Origin: Bryum argenteum
Taxonomy: Eukaryota; Streptophyta; Bryopsida; Bryales; Bryaceae
DNA: 64,000 nt
Direction of reading: 5' to 3'
Assembly: GCA_037043015.1 (NCBI GenBank)
Contig: CM073327.1
Location: 13,994,727-14,058,726 of the forward strand
The notes below the pieces were generated by a model. That model searched no databases. It was given only the letters and a program-made list of their open reading frames with translations, and was not told where the DNA came from. Positions 19,668-32,089 of the stretch are shown one piece after another (position 1 is the stretch's first letter; each line of letters starts with the position of its first letter). A program made the translations under genes and the position numbers.

Positions 19668-22600
19668 TCAGGCGAAATCGTTGCTCGGGGGTTGGTCTCC
19701 AAGAATCCAAGGCTGAAGCAGGGACTCCACAGTGAGACGGCGTGCAGCACTGAGCATGGTGATAAAAAACCGGCAGCCATCAATCTTATATTCCTCAAGT
19801 GGGTTCATGTGGCCAAAGCAGCGCACGTTGACAGCAGCTCGCAGCCGATTCATGTTCACGAGGTGATCTCGCCAGTAACGATCCAAAGCATTGAGTGCCA
19901 CAGCCCTCTCCACTTGCTCTATCTGGTAGTGAGGCACCATCGTTTCCTTGAGCTTTTCCTCGAACATGCCAATGATTAAATCACCCAAGTATTTCCGCAG
20001 CAACTGTGCTTCACGGTCGTATTTCCCCCTCGCAGCTGCTGGATCCGAAGTGATATCCATCCAGCGCTTGATCGAGCCCGCTTTAAAACGAAGGTTTCGG
20101 TGTCCGTCAAATGGCATTGGCAGGCCTGGTAACCTAAGAAAATCTGCATCAATCTTTTCACACTGCCGGAGTCCCTCCACTATCATTGCTGGTGTTACAC
20201 CGGTCAGCACATTTGACGTTTCCTGTGGAGAAGTTCTAGAGCAGAATTCGTGAAACCCCTCCAGTACGCCATCAAGCTTCCATGAGCTTGGTGGCTTCGA
20301 CGGGTGTACATTCGAGAGGACGATTTCATCCGCCACTGCTTGCATGTACTGCAACAAGCGCTGGTGATTGCTATCAGGGTCATCTAGCAACAAGGACTGT
20401 CGAAGAGTGTAGACGTGATTTCGTTGCACTTCGAGAACCTCGTCAAACTCAACAAGACTTTTTCGAATGCCGAAGTAGTACCGTTCCGCTGCTGTCTGCA
20501 GAGATAACAGCTGCTTGGTCAAAGAGCCATACTCTAGAGGAACATTCTCCTCCAGACCCAGTCGGAGCACAATACTATTCGCCCATTCAGTGTTGAATTT
20601 TCGGAACATCTCATCTTCCAAACTGATCATGAACCGCGTTGAACCAGGGTCACCTTGACGAGCTGCTCGCCCACGAAGCTGGTTGTCAATACGCCGAGAC
20701 TCATGCAGTGCCGTTCCAATCACGTGGAGACCTCCTAAACGCTTGACCTCTGTGCCTTCATTGCGGCAATGAACTTCACACTCACGCAAGGTGGAGATGT
20801 ACGCTAGTGCAATCGTTGGTCCCAGAGTGATGATCTCGGCGCCCTTCCCCATTGCCATTTCAAAAAGATCCTCCTCCTTCTCAGTCTTGGCGAGCTCAAA
20901 GGCAGCTGCAGCCGTCTCTTTTGCCTGGCGATAGTTTGATACTTTCCCATTCATCCCCAAGGCATACTTGGCAGCAAGGCTGGCTCTCGCTAACTTCGCC
21001 TGTGTAATGGGACCAACCTTGATCTTCGACAGTGCAAGTTGCGACAGTGGTGCCCCGTCTGTGTCAACATTCGGTGCATCTGTTGTGAGAAACCCCAGAA
21101 GCCTGTCCTCCACGATCTCTTTGGCCAACATTTCAGGATTTCCACCTAAAATAATGTCAGTCCCTCGCCCTGCCATGTTGGTTGCAATGGTGATGGCGTT
21201 CCTGCGACCTGCCTGTGCAACAATTTCGGCTTCACGGGCGGCGTACTTCGGTCGCGCATTGAGGATATTATGTGGGATGCCCCACTCCTGGAGAAGATCC
21301 GACAGGTGCTCAGATTGCTCAACACTTGTGGTTCCCACCAACACAGGACGACCTTGGGAGTACATCAGAGCAACCTCCTCACGAACTCGGTCCCATTTGC
21401 CACGAGTGGTCGGGAAGAGCTGCAAGGGAAGGTCTTGCCGGATGTTCGGTAGATTGGTGGGGACTTCAACAACAGGCATCTTAAACATCTTCAAAAACTC
21501 GGCTTCTTCGGTTTTGGCGGTGCCAGTCATGCCAGAAAGCTTCGGGTAGAGCTTGAAGAAAGACTGGTACGTGATCTGCGCTACGGTCATTGAATCTGCT
21601 TGAATGGGCACACCCTCCTTGGCCTCCACTGCCTGGTGAATGCCCTCGGACCAACGCCGATTCTCCACCACACGGCCAGTGAACTCATCCACAATCTGAA
21701 TCTGTCCATCTTTAACGATATAATGCACATCCCGAATGTGAAACTCCTTCGCCTTGAGTGCTGTGATCACGAACCGGGCCCAAGGGTCTTTGTCATCCCA
21801 GAGGTCGTGAGTATCAAGAGCAAGCTCAGCAGCTGCGACGCCTTCCTCTGTTAAGTCCACATTCTTCTCCTTAATGTTGACTTTGTAATGGAAATCTGAG
21901 ATGAGGAGCGCAGCGACCTCTGCTGCTGCCGGATACCGCCCCGCATCCTTACTAGATTGAGTGCTGATAAGCAGTGGATTTCGACCCTCGTCAATCAAGA
22001 CAGAGTCAACCTCGTCAACAATGGCGAAGTTGAACGGCTTTGGCCACCGCATTACGAGGTCCTCCTCCTTGTCACTGATGTTGTCGCGCAGGTAGTCGAA
22101 GCCAAGCTCTGAGTTGTTGGAGTATGTGATGTCACATGCATAAGCTGCTCTTCTCTCTAAAGGTTGTAGACCTGATTGTATCAACCCTACAGAAAGCCCC
22201 AAGAAACGATGGATTTGCCCCATCCATTCTCCATCACGTTGAGCTAGATAGTCATTCACAGTCACAACATGCACGCCCTCTCCGGTCAAAGCGTTCAAGT
22301 AGGCTGCTAATGGCGACACCAGGGTCTTCCCTTCTCCGGTTCGCATCTCAGCTATTGCGCCATCGTGAAGCACTGCTCCTCCTATTATCTAAAACGAGAA
22401 ATGAAAGTCAAACCCGAGAATCATGTTATCGATAAAACTCCAACAAAAGCAAACTTGCATCGCCAAAGAACGGTGCAGAAATCGGGTAAATTTCCCGTAT
22501 AACCTTCGCACAATTGCTTAAGAGGACGATGAGATCCTCATGATTCTATCAGTGTCAACTGTAAAACCCTAAATCCTAAACCCCAACCCCTCGACAAAAA

Positions 22601-23546
22601 AAAAGTCACCTCAACAATGATAGAGAATGGAAGTGCAATTCCTACATAAACAGCCGATATTGAACAGGTTTGTAGCTGAAAAATCTCACTCTACAATCCG
22701 AAGTAGATCAGTAACTATTATAATTACGAGGTGATGAAGCAACCTGAACATCGAAGTGTCGCATACCAAGCGTGCGTCTGGCTGCTTCTCGGACCACCGC
22801 AAATGCTTCGACTTGGATATCGTCCAATGTCTCACCTGAATTTGTGTATGAAGTTGTGAGTACATATATAATTTGTTGCCACGCTGCAGTGTGACTAACA
22901 TGAGACGATGACCTATATAAAGACAAGTGATTGCGAATCGTGCACGATACGTTCATAACGAATTTTTCCATCTTCAGGTCGACTACCAATAAGACTTTGA
23001 ACCACCATAACTTTTCTAATCAGGCACACTTTGGCGCATGAAGATTCTCTTGCTATTGCACAAGAGTGATCAAGGATACCATTATATCCTGAGTTTGGCT
23101 GCAGAGAGAGCTTAACACTAAATTGGCAATTGAAAGCGGCAATGAAGCTCACCATTCTTAAGGCGCTCCTGAAATTCAGTCGTTTTCTCACGCAACTGTA
23201 AATCAGACAAACGCCGGGTATAATTTTCCAGGCTATTGACAGCCTTCACGAGCTTATCATAGTCACGAACCACCCAGTGATTCAGCTTCACGACCTTCTG
23301 CAACGTATCATTCGTATTTCCTACGGCAGTTCGGAATTTCTCCCAAGCGGATACATTCTCTCGTGCGGTGTCGACAGCGAGCGCATTCCGAGCCACACCG
23401 CACCTCCGCTTCTCTACTTTTCGCAATCTTAAAGTTTTTCCAGACTCTGGAAATGGAGTCCGAGAATTTTTAGTGAAGCTTACACAGGGAGCACTACTTG
23501 TGACCCTGTCCACGCCCAGCAGGCGCAGGGTCTGCAAGCCCGCCAT
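19668..23546 (-). CDS. SECA2: Chloroplast protein translocase ATPase SecA2
   Basis: SecA2 is the ATPase motor of the second plastid Sec system (SCY2/SECE2), which inserts proteins into the inner envelope. Three exons read on the minus strand: 23546-23153, 22835-22744 and 22388-19668, giving 1068 residues, as expected for plant SECA2. The first ~60 residues are Ser/Arg-rich and poor in acidic residues, fitting a plastid transit peptide. Walker A is GEGKT at 180-184 and Walker B is [11 protein letters not shown] near 287-297. Later come [16 protein letters not shown] and [13 protein letters not shown]. The stretch [15 protein letters not shown] and GRNPLLIS separate it from SECA1. A 2.7-kb last exon is unusual, as I recall the Arabidopsis gene being split into many exons. 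SOL1 starts divergently 1.4 kb away. Confidence 0.95.
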
Positions 23547-23556
23547 GGGGCGCCCC

Positions 23557-23566
23557 TAAACCCTAA
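23557..23566 (-). promoter_or_regulatory. Telo-box just upstream of SECA2
   Basis: TAAACCCTAA on the plus strand lies ~11 bases before the SECA2 start codon, in the 5' leader. Confidence 0.45.
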
Positions 23567-24986
23567 TTGGATTCGTCTTCTGAATTTGACAAGCAAAGCT
23601 TGAGGATATGGAGGTCGAAAGTTGAAGACAGGAAAATGAAGTCGAAGGCGAAGGCTTCGTGAAGTCTGTGACTATTGGACGAAATTGGTGTCCGCCGGAC
23701 AAATTATCTGACCATCAGACGAAGTCCGTGACCATATACCAAATGTCCTAAGAGTCGGACATGGTCGGATGAAGCCTGCGACCATCGGACGAAGTTTGTG
23801 ATGGTCGGATGAAGCCTGTGACCATCGGACGAAGTCAGTGGATATCGAATAAATTCTTCAGACATAGGATGAATTCTTTGCAAATGGGACGTATTCTGAA
23901 GAAAATTTGGATGAATTCTGTGAAGAAGTGAAGAGCATACTACAAGAGGTCATATGGATGAAGGCCATATCGCTCATCTGTAGTTGAGTCCATTACAACA
24001 CTTTGACTATTATATCTCCAAAGATTAAAATATAATACATCATTTACTATTTTAAGATTCAAATCTTTGAACAATCTGTCAACTCCTTAATATAGTGATC
24101 AAAAAACTCTAAAATCAATTCATCAAACTCAATAAATGGTATACAACTAAGCTAAGGATGATACAATCATGATCATTCAACATGATCATCATAGTTTTGA
24201 ATATTCAAGAGACACACATAAAAAGGATGAATAAACAATCTCTTTTCAGTACAAATCCATTGTGGTCGTGATTAGAAAATGATTCATTGATCAAATCGCT
24301 TTTAGAGGGACTCTATATTACAACTTAGACATTGGGAAATTAATTTTTCTCTTGAACATCATATTGAAGTCTTTGTTTGTATGCGAGTAAGGGGGAAATT
24401 AATTTTCTACTTTTATTTGCAACTCAATATTTTTCGCAATGAATCATCCAAATTCTACTTTCAAGTAGGTCCAAAATAATCTTAAATCAGCAAAGAGGGT
24501 GGTGTGAGGAATTAAGCTAAATGAAGCTTATGTACATGTTCAGTGGATGACTGTCCATATCTCATCCACGTTCATAGATGGGCGGAGGTATATCTCATAT
24601 CATTCATCCGTTCATCTCTCTCACCTGACAGTCTTCGAGGAAGCGAAGGAGGGAGCACCTGACTTTGCCAATTTGGTCCGCAAATGCATCGGTGCTAGTC
24701 TCTTGCACAGTTTTACCGATTCATTGCACTTACCGTTTGCACTCTCGCGATGAAATGCTGCACGGACGCAAAAAATGAAGCTAGAATCATTTTGTAGTGC
24801 TGTCATCGAGCAGAAATCCCGAATCCAGCACGGTCACTTCGCTTTCGAGCTTGATGTTCCAGCAAGCTCGCTCAGATTACGCCATTAAGCTCAGGATACG
24901 CCATGGTCGTCTAGACCATGGGTTTAGGGTTTAAGATACTGGACCGAGGACGTGGATTTTTACTAGGGTTTTGGTGATCCGGAAAA
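23567..24986. other. Divergent promoter region between SECA2 and SOL1
   Basis: No gene is supported in ~1.4 kb. It holds a degenerate minisatellite (23653-23850), AT-rich DNA, and near SOL1 a perfect 8-bp inverted repeat CCATGGTC...GACCATGG (24901-24921) followed by a telo-box at 24922-24932. Both genes are transcribed outwards, so this stretch should hold both promoters. Confidence 0.6.
23653..23850. repeat. Degenerate minisatellite upstream of SECA2
   Basis: Variants of GACCATCGGACGAAGT.TGTG and GGTCGGATGAAGCCTG alternate. The clearest part is two ~40-bp tandem units near 23768-23848. Units contain both GACCATC and its near-complement GATGGTC, so short hairpins are possible. Confidence 0.7.
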
Positions 24987-27900
24987 ATGGAAAGAAGAAT
25001 GGACGTCGCAGCAATCTCGCTTTTGATGATGCTCTTGTCACTAGGCTCAGCAAATTCGTTAAGCCAAGGTACAGCCCTTCCAATTTCGTAAAGGTGGTGA
25101 AATTTGAGCAAATGTCAGATATCTGTGATTCTTTCCATTCACAGGTCGTAAATATTAACCTTATAATAGTGATGTGCAGTTAAGAAGGCGACTCCGGTGA
25201 ACGCGACTGTAGGAGCTCATTACAGAAGTAACTCGGAATTGGAAGCGGCTCTTAAGAATTTCACTCAACGATGTCATCACATATCTAGGCTTTACTCGTA
25301 CGCTCAGAACCACAAATTTGAACTTTATTACGAGGACTTTTTTATTTTTCTATATCGACTTATTTGTGCGTGGGTGGATGCAGCATAGGAAATAGCACTC
25401 TTGGTGTGCCCTTGGTAAGACGACCTCATAGATCACAGATTCGAATTTTTTATGTCCAATGAAGTGAGGCATATTGTTAGCTTCTTACAGTGCTTTTGTT
25501 TTTCTGGATGCAGTGGGCATTGGAGATTTCAGACAAGCCTGGAGTCTTGGAACCAAAACCTGCTTTTAAGGTATCTAAGTTTCTTACTTCTTAAGTAGAA
25601 GAATGACGATGTTCAGGTACTCACTGATTGATGTTTAATGCAGTATGTAGGAAACGTTCATGGAGATGAGCCTCTTGGGCGGGAGTTGGTGCTTTTGCTT
25701 GCAGATTGGCTCTGCGACAACTATTTGAAAGATGCCATGGTATACATTGACTTCTTCTCAAATTTCATAGTGAAAGTTTACCACTCTTCACTTTCTATCA
25801 TCACATGTTCTTCACTGACCCCTCCAATTCAGAATTTCTGAAGGGATGGAAACTTTGAGCATGTTGCTGGTGTTATGCTACATGCTGTATACCTCTTTGA
25901 ATAAGAATACTAAGCTGCAATGTGAACATATCATTTAATATGAGCTCTGCTGGAAAATGATGCAGGCTACGCTTATTGTGGACAAGGTACATCTGCATCT
26001 ACTTCCATCTATGAACCCCGATGGTTTTGCCGCAAAGACTGGTCCCACGAGGAATAATGCTCATGACATTGATCTAAACCGTGATTTTCCTGATCAGGTG
26101 CGTTCGTCAAATTGCTCGCTATCATCTTGCAGTGTGCACTACGGTAAAACTGTACATGGAATGCTTTGTTGCTTGTTTACACTGGTCTTTCAATGGCAAC
26201 GCTAGTTTCCTGAAGTAGCAGACCTACGAAGCGTTTCTTTTGCTTAGTTTTGGGGCTTCTTGATTGGAATTTAAGCTCATTGTATTCGTGCATTCTCGCC
26301 GTGCTAATCTGGTGCACAACAATGTTGGCCTACAGTTTTTCCCTCAGAACAACAATGAGGATAAGCGACAGGCTGAAACGCGTGCTATAATGAATTGGAT
26401 TCGATCTATTCGCTTCACAGCATCAGCTAGCTTTCATGAGGTACATCCTTTAGCCTGAGGGAATTGAGCTCTTTTCATGAAAACTTTGTGGCGTAAGTTA
26501 AAACGGGGATACTTATTATGATCATCTGATATTCAGGGGGCACTAGTTGCTAATTTCCCGTACGACGGCAATCGTGAAATAAGGTGCGTATTTGAACAAA
26601 GTTGTCCTTGTTCTCTTCAGTGTTTCCATGCCTCATGTTAATTTTCTGAACCTACAAGTGCTTTTTCCTTTTCATTGTATGGGCTGTGCAGTAATAAGTA
26701 TGCTGTGTCACCAGATGACAGCACTTTTAAGTATTTGGCTGGCGTGTACGCCAGCAATCACCCTTTGATGTCCAAGAGCAAGGAGTTCGTCGGCGGTGTT
26801 ACAAATGGTGCCGCTTGGTAAGTTAAATATTCCATTTCTTTGCCGTGTGCCTGTCGGTTGCATTTAACCCATTCAATTTAAGCCAGGGCAAACCTTCCAG
26901 GTACTTTTATTCATTGTATTCTGGCCTCGCACACATGCATAATAAAGCCCTCGTACCAAAGTAGGTCGTTTCAAAGAGAACCATGAGCGCCTCCTCATAT
27001 TTCGAACCCTAGTAGCGAGCCTGAAATTTGGAGAACCTAAACCTGTATAATTAAGTGATTTCATGTGCTTCTGTAGGTACCCATTGTATGGAGGCATGCA
27101 GGATTGGAATTACCTACACGGAGACTGTTTAGAACTCACTCTAGAAATGAATGAAAATAAGTGGCCGCCTCCCAGCCAGGTAGAATTCAACTCAAAGCTT
27201 CATTGACTAAATCTTGAAGTGAATCATTCCTATCACTGCCGCTTGAGGAAGCAAGTTCGGCTGTTTGACAGGTCCCTCGAATTTGGCGTGAACATCGCAA
27301 GAGCATGTTAGAGCTTATCGCAGCTACAGCCACGGTGAGTGGACTATAATACTTCAATGTTGCAAGATGATCATATTGCTGAAAGAATAAAGTTCGGTGC
27401 CGACATGTGTCATTCTTGTGTGAACCTCAGTCAGGAGTGCATGGGCGTGTCATGTCATCAAGGGAAGGACAACCTTTGGAAGCTGAAATCAGCGTCAGCG
27501 GTATAAGTCATTCGGTGCATCTCTCTCCCCATCCTAACGTCAGATTTTCTCTCATTGTAAAAATCTCTCATCCTTCCAGGAGAAGGAATCTATAAAGTGT
27601 TGATAGTCACTAATAACGTGGCTTTTCCAGATTAAAGCGAGTGCTGAGTTCGGAGACTATCATCGCCTTCTAGCACCAGGGCAAGTTTACGAAGGTAAAC
27701 CTGAAAAGCATACATATCTCGTTTCTTGAGTATCAAATCTTCACTCTCGTAACTTATTTTCTTGTTCATGCAGTGACAGCGAGCTTGACGGGATACTCGA
27801 GCCGCACTACTTATGTGTTTCTTTCTAATCGTACTGCCACTATGTTGGATTTCATCCTGGATCCATTCTCTGACGAAGGAGCCCCAGTGAAGGAGAGTGC

Positions 27901-28108
27901 AGTTGAAGTGGTTCATCGGAAACCGTCAAACAAATCCAGGAAAGAATTATCTGTGGAGGAAGTATTATGGTTGGGAGCATCAACGCAATTCAGTTTATTG
28001 TATCTTGTGCCCATTGTTTCCGTTGTAGCTGTTGTAGTTTTCCTGTTGCTTAGATCCAGAGGCAGCTTCCGTTTTTCTGCGGCACGTCAGAGACTATCTA
28101 GAGTGTAG
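24987..28108 (+). CDS. SOL1: Membrane metallocarboxypeptidase D (SOL1-like)
   Basis: SOL1 is an M14 zinc carboxypeptidase that trims C-terminal Arg/Lys from secreted peptide hormones such as CLE peptides in the plant endomembrane system. Fourteen exons can be read: 24987-25068, 25180-25297, 25384-25414, 25514-25570, 25644-25739, 25966-26097, 26336-26440, 26537-26583, 26692-26817, 27077-27179, 27272-27334, 27431-27514, 27631-27694 and 27774-28108, giving 480 residues. A signal peptide is clear (AAISLLMMLLSLGSANS). Zinc ligands are H102 and E105 in NVHGDEP and H206 in ASFHEG; the substrate-binding NRDFPD and the catalytic-Glu block CLELTLE are present. A transthyretin-like domain follows, then a membrane segment near 442-462. 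Exon 3 codes for only ~10 residues. Confidence 0.94.
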
Positions 28109-28640
28109 AGGATGGTGAGAGTGGCTCAGTCATGAAATGATCAAGAGCTCCGTGAGTTGAACCTCTGGAGTGTCGATCTACTCATTCTTATTGGAGGGTG
28201 TATGTGCAGCTTGCACAAGGAAATGGTTACAGGTAGTCGATTCCCCTTTTGTATGTAACTGGCACTTGTCGGCTAGCTTAGTCAGAATCAGTCAACTGTA
28301 ATCGGTAGACAGATGTGGAAGACGCCTGTCAAGTCCTGGTCGTTTGGAGACTGTTAATTGAGTTCATACTTCTCTTTCTAAGGGAGAGTGCTAAAAAATG
28401 GCTCAAATTTCAGATTTCCCAATTGTAGTTAAATAATAATGATAGAAATTTTCATGCATGGGGAAAATAAGTGGAATGATAGTTAATTTTTGGACTCTTT
28501 TACAATTTGCTATGAATTTTTGGAAGCGATCTCATAGGTGTTTTTAAAATGGTGCCCTAGTTTTACAACCTACAATGTTTGTTGTGAGTACATGCCATTA
28601 TTGAATGAAGAAGCTACTATGTACCTCACAGTCAAGAAGC
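28109..28640. other. SOL1 3' UTR and start of the repeat-rich region
   Basis: No gene is supported. From ~28430 the sequence is a diverged copy of a block also found at ~29370-29570, ~38920-39380 and ~46560-46770 (ATGAATTTT...AAAATGGTGCCCTA...GAAGCTA.TATGTACCT). Confidence 0.6.
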
Positions 28641-29049
28641 CTAGTGCCACACTATTGGTGCTGCCCCAATTTTGAGCACTCTCCCTTAGATACCTTAGAT
28701 TGGGAGACAATAATTACTTTTCCCTTCTTTTGAACCTCTGATGGAGTTGTACTAAATTCAAAAGGTATTCACATCAAAAGGTATTCACATCAAGTCCTCA
28801 AATTTGGAGCATTACAGTCACGCAAATGGAAGTGAACCAATAAGAAAATTTTGTCGAACAATTACTATACTTTGAAATCTTAACATTTGAAACATTACAA
28901 TCATGCGATATTCTCCAGTATAACCAATTTGTGTAACTCAGTCTTGAATAATTCGAACTCAATTGACTAAGACAAGTAAGGATCAATGATATTGCTGAAT
29001 CGTTTCTTTTGGTTTGATCTTGGTTGTAAGCATAGACGATACTATCCCA

Positions 29050-29236
29050 GATAGATAGAAACTCCGGTCCCTTTCTAAGGGGCTGGTGTGAATGAAGTGT
29101 CCGTTCGTAATGCTAATATCCCGATGGCCACTGGACAAGGGGAAATTGGAACAATACTACTTCCCCCTCTCGAGGGTGGACACTATAACTACGCTAGTTT
29201 CTAGCCTAGTTACTAGTGCCTTGAAGATACTTGACA
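29050..29236 (-). mobile_element. TATC-tailed SINE-like retroposon, copy C
   Basis: The 187-bp insertion is flanked by a perfect 12-bp target duplication, GATACTATCCCA, at 29038-29049 and 29237-29248. Unit 2 has the unfilled site with one copy of the target near 38790. The tail GATAGATAG at 29050 places the 3' end to the left, so the element lies on the minus strand. Inner features are AGTGTCC...GGACACT pairing, a CCCTCGAGAGGGGG hairpin and a CAGCCCCTT...AAGGGACCGG hairpin. No pol III tRNA boxes were found. Confidence 0.85.
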
Positions 29237-29975
29237 GATACTATCCCACTGGGCAAGGAACTCCTCTAGTTCTTGATGTATTTCTCAAACGTTTAAATAG
29301 AGTAAGGTAATCAATAATGGCACAATTTTAAGTACGGAAAAGCTACAAGGATGCTATCAATGCAAGCAATTTTTGCGCATCGGCAAAATTAGAATAAAGT
29401 AGGAGTAAGTAGAATCATCATCTTTGGACTTTTTCTACCCTGAGTTATGAATTTTCGAAGTTGGAAATGTAGGTGTTTCCTAAAATGGTGCCCTAAAGTG
29501 ACATCCCATAATATTCGCAACAAGTATAGGATACTGTCATATGAAGAAGCTATTATGTACCTGTAAGTGAATTTTACCATAGCTCCATTTTCGGAACTAT
29601 GCCATCATTGACCATTCTACTACACATTATTTGGTTTTAAAAAAAAAGAAAGAGAAAAAAAATTGTTTCGTTTCTGCAGCATGTTAGCCCGAACACGCCC
29701 AAGATAGCCTGAGGGGCTTTTTTCCAATAGAATATGCTATGTAGCTTTTACTGTACTCAACTTTTCACTTATTTTTTGATGTTAAATTGGTCACCTTCTT
29801 ATGATGAATTCAAAAAGTGAGATTTTACAACTCAAATCACAATTTGTATGAGTGATTTTGTGCTTTGAAAAGATTGTGGTAAATAGATTGGGGTTGTACA
29901 TAACCGTGTAGGAGGTTGCAAGCTCATTAATGATTGGTTCATTCATGATGCCCAAGTCCAAAAGTTGGATGTTAT

Positions 29976-30840
29976 GTACTAGGTAACGCAAAAGGAGCCA
30001 CTAGTTATGGGAAATAACCAGTGGAGCATCCTTCCGAGCCGTGGGAGCGGCGAGGGAGGTGCCCCACTAGATATTTTTCATAACCAGGGGCTCCTTTTGG
30101 GTTCCCTAGCATAACCGCAGTTCAAAACTTTTAAGTAAAACTAATTTATCCCTCCTCGCATATTAAAAAAAAAGTTCAAAAATCCAAAAAAAGTTCATTT
30201 ACTCTCCAAAAAAATAATAAAAAAATTGCATAAACTTGAGAATAACTCAATCGTCATCCTTACAAAAAGAAAATTTGAAAAAAAGTCATTTATCCCTTAC
30301 TAATTGCCCATGGAAAAAAAACAGGGTATAAAAACCCCCTACCTTCCTTCAAACACTAAATAAAGACCATCAACGGTGGTGAACGGGAGTGTCTAAATAT
30401 CCTCTACGAGTGTGGCTTGGATGCCAGGCTCGGGTGGGGTAAAATCTGCCCGAGGGTGGGGTAAAATCTGCCCCTAATTTTTAATTTGTTTAGGCCCCAT
30501 TTGAACACAAAGGGGACTTCCAAGGGTAATTTGGGGCCCCATGCCCCAAATTTTGCAAAAAAAAATTCAAAAAATGGCCCCAAATGGGGGAAACGGGAAG
30601 GGCCAGAAAATTGATCCCCACCGAGCCTGGCATCCGAGCCACGCTCGTAGGGGAGAAATAAAGAGACCCGTGGTGAACGTGGAAGACCACAACACCAGCA
30701 AAGGACGTTACGGGACATAACCACAACTTTCTCGGCCAATGAGGAGGTGCCACCCGTTTTTGCCAGAACTGCGGTTATGAATTAGATAACCGGTCGAGCC
30801 GCGTAGCGGCGAGTCGGTTATCGTTCATAACCGGTTGTGC
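29976..30840. mobile_element. Fold-back insertion with nested inverted repeats
   Basis: It interrupts a sequence that is continuous in unit 3 (near 48815). Nested inverted pairs are: CAAAAGGAGCC near 29989 with GGCTCCTTTTG near 30090; CATAACCGCAGTTC (30110-30123) with its exact complement (30766-30779); a 33-base imperfect pair at 30406-30439 and 30616-30648; and GGTTATGAA with TTCATAACC around a GC-rich hairpin (30773-30832). No coding region is supported. Class and exact ends are uncertain. Confidence 0.6.
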
Positions 30841-30994
30841 ACTCTCTAATCGCAACCCTTGATCTTCATGATCCAAGGGTGTAGGATACAAGTTGATAGG
30901 AGAGAAGGTTGTGAGTTGTAATTTGTGATAGTGATGGGACGGGTTGCGCAATGGGATGAAGCCACGTAAGCATTGACAACGACAGCAACCGGTT

Positions 30995-31907
30995 ACCGTA
31001 CCTTAGGGGCAGCTTCGGCACCCCTCCGTCGAATAATTAATTAATTTCAAATTTTAATGTCCGGCGCTTAAAAAAGTAATTTTTTGAATTTCGGCAGTTT
31101 TAATCTCTAATTTTTTAAAATTCGGCATCTTATTAAGTCCACTTCCCATCTGTTGGTTGGGATGTAAGACTTGAGCCTTGAGAGTTGTAGAATGCTCTGT
31201 GACTTATACTAGAGGAGTGGAGTTGTATCCAACAATGCATGTGGGATATGTAATTTTTGAGTTGAAACAACTAGTTAGTCCTCATTTCTACAACAAGCAT
31301 AGCTTTTGCAAAAAGTCTTCAAATGACATAAAACTTGTTGGAGGTGAAAGATAACACGATTTTAAAGATTTGGTATGACCAAAATATTTCCAAAAAAGTT
31401 GATTTGCTATGCACAAATGAGCTTCAAAAAACTGTTCGGAACGCATTTTTAAACATGGACCTTTACATGTTGTTTTGTTCATATCTTTTGCATAAAAACT
31501 TATTATGACACAAAATCTGTTGGAGGTGGAAGAAGACTTGATTTCACAACTTTTCTTAGTTTAACTCATTTTCATAAAACTTCATCTTCTATGCTCAATT
31601 GCACTTCAAAAATCTGTGTACAACACATTTGAAAAGCCTCACCTAGAGTCTTCCTACTTCTTAACCCATAGTCTTTGAGAACGAGTGTAAGTGGGCTTGA
31701 ATACAAAAGGAGCACCTTCTCTTCATAAAAATTAACACAGACCTTCAAAGCAAGGAAAAATCCGCTGAAAAATAAAAATTTCTATGTTTTCGGCAATTTT
31801 GAATTATAATTTGCATGAAATTCGGCAAAAGCTGCCCAGAATTTCCCAGAATTTCCGGCATCTATTTTTAGAATTATTTTATGCCGAAGCTGCCCCTAAG
31901 GTACGGT
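30995..31907. mobile_element. 913-bp element with 26-bp perfect inverted ends
   Basis: Bases 30995-31020 are an exact reverse complement of 31882-31907; each contains CTTAGGGGCAGCTTCGGCA. Subterminal TTCGGCA motifs recur inside both ends. Inner DNA is AT-rich with no credible frame, so it is a non-autonomous DNA transposon. No target duplication is clear, probably because it adjoins the fold-back insertion. Confidence 0.75.
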
Positions 31908-32089
31908 ATGATCCAATTTTGGGCTGCCCGTTTCAGACCCCATGGGCAATATTATGCAATAATCGTGTGTTGACATTCTGCGTTGAAAAATCCAGCAGGG
32001 CCTCCATGCACAGTCCCTTCTTCAAAACAATCCCCCCACCGTCCTCTGACACTCCCCCTCCCCCCCCGGGTCCCCTCCCCCAACTCAAG

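Noticed and set aside
30404..30753. Two overlapping minus-strand frames of 111 and 87 codons
   Set aside because: They lie within nested inverted repeats and owe their length to GC-rich repeat arms.
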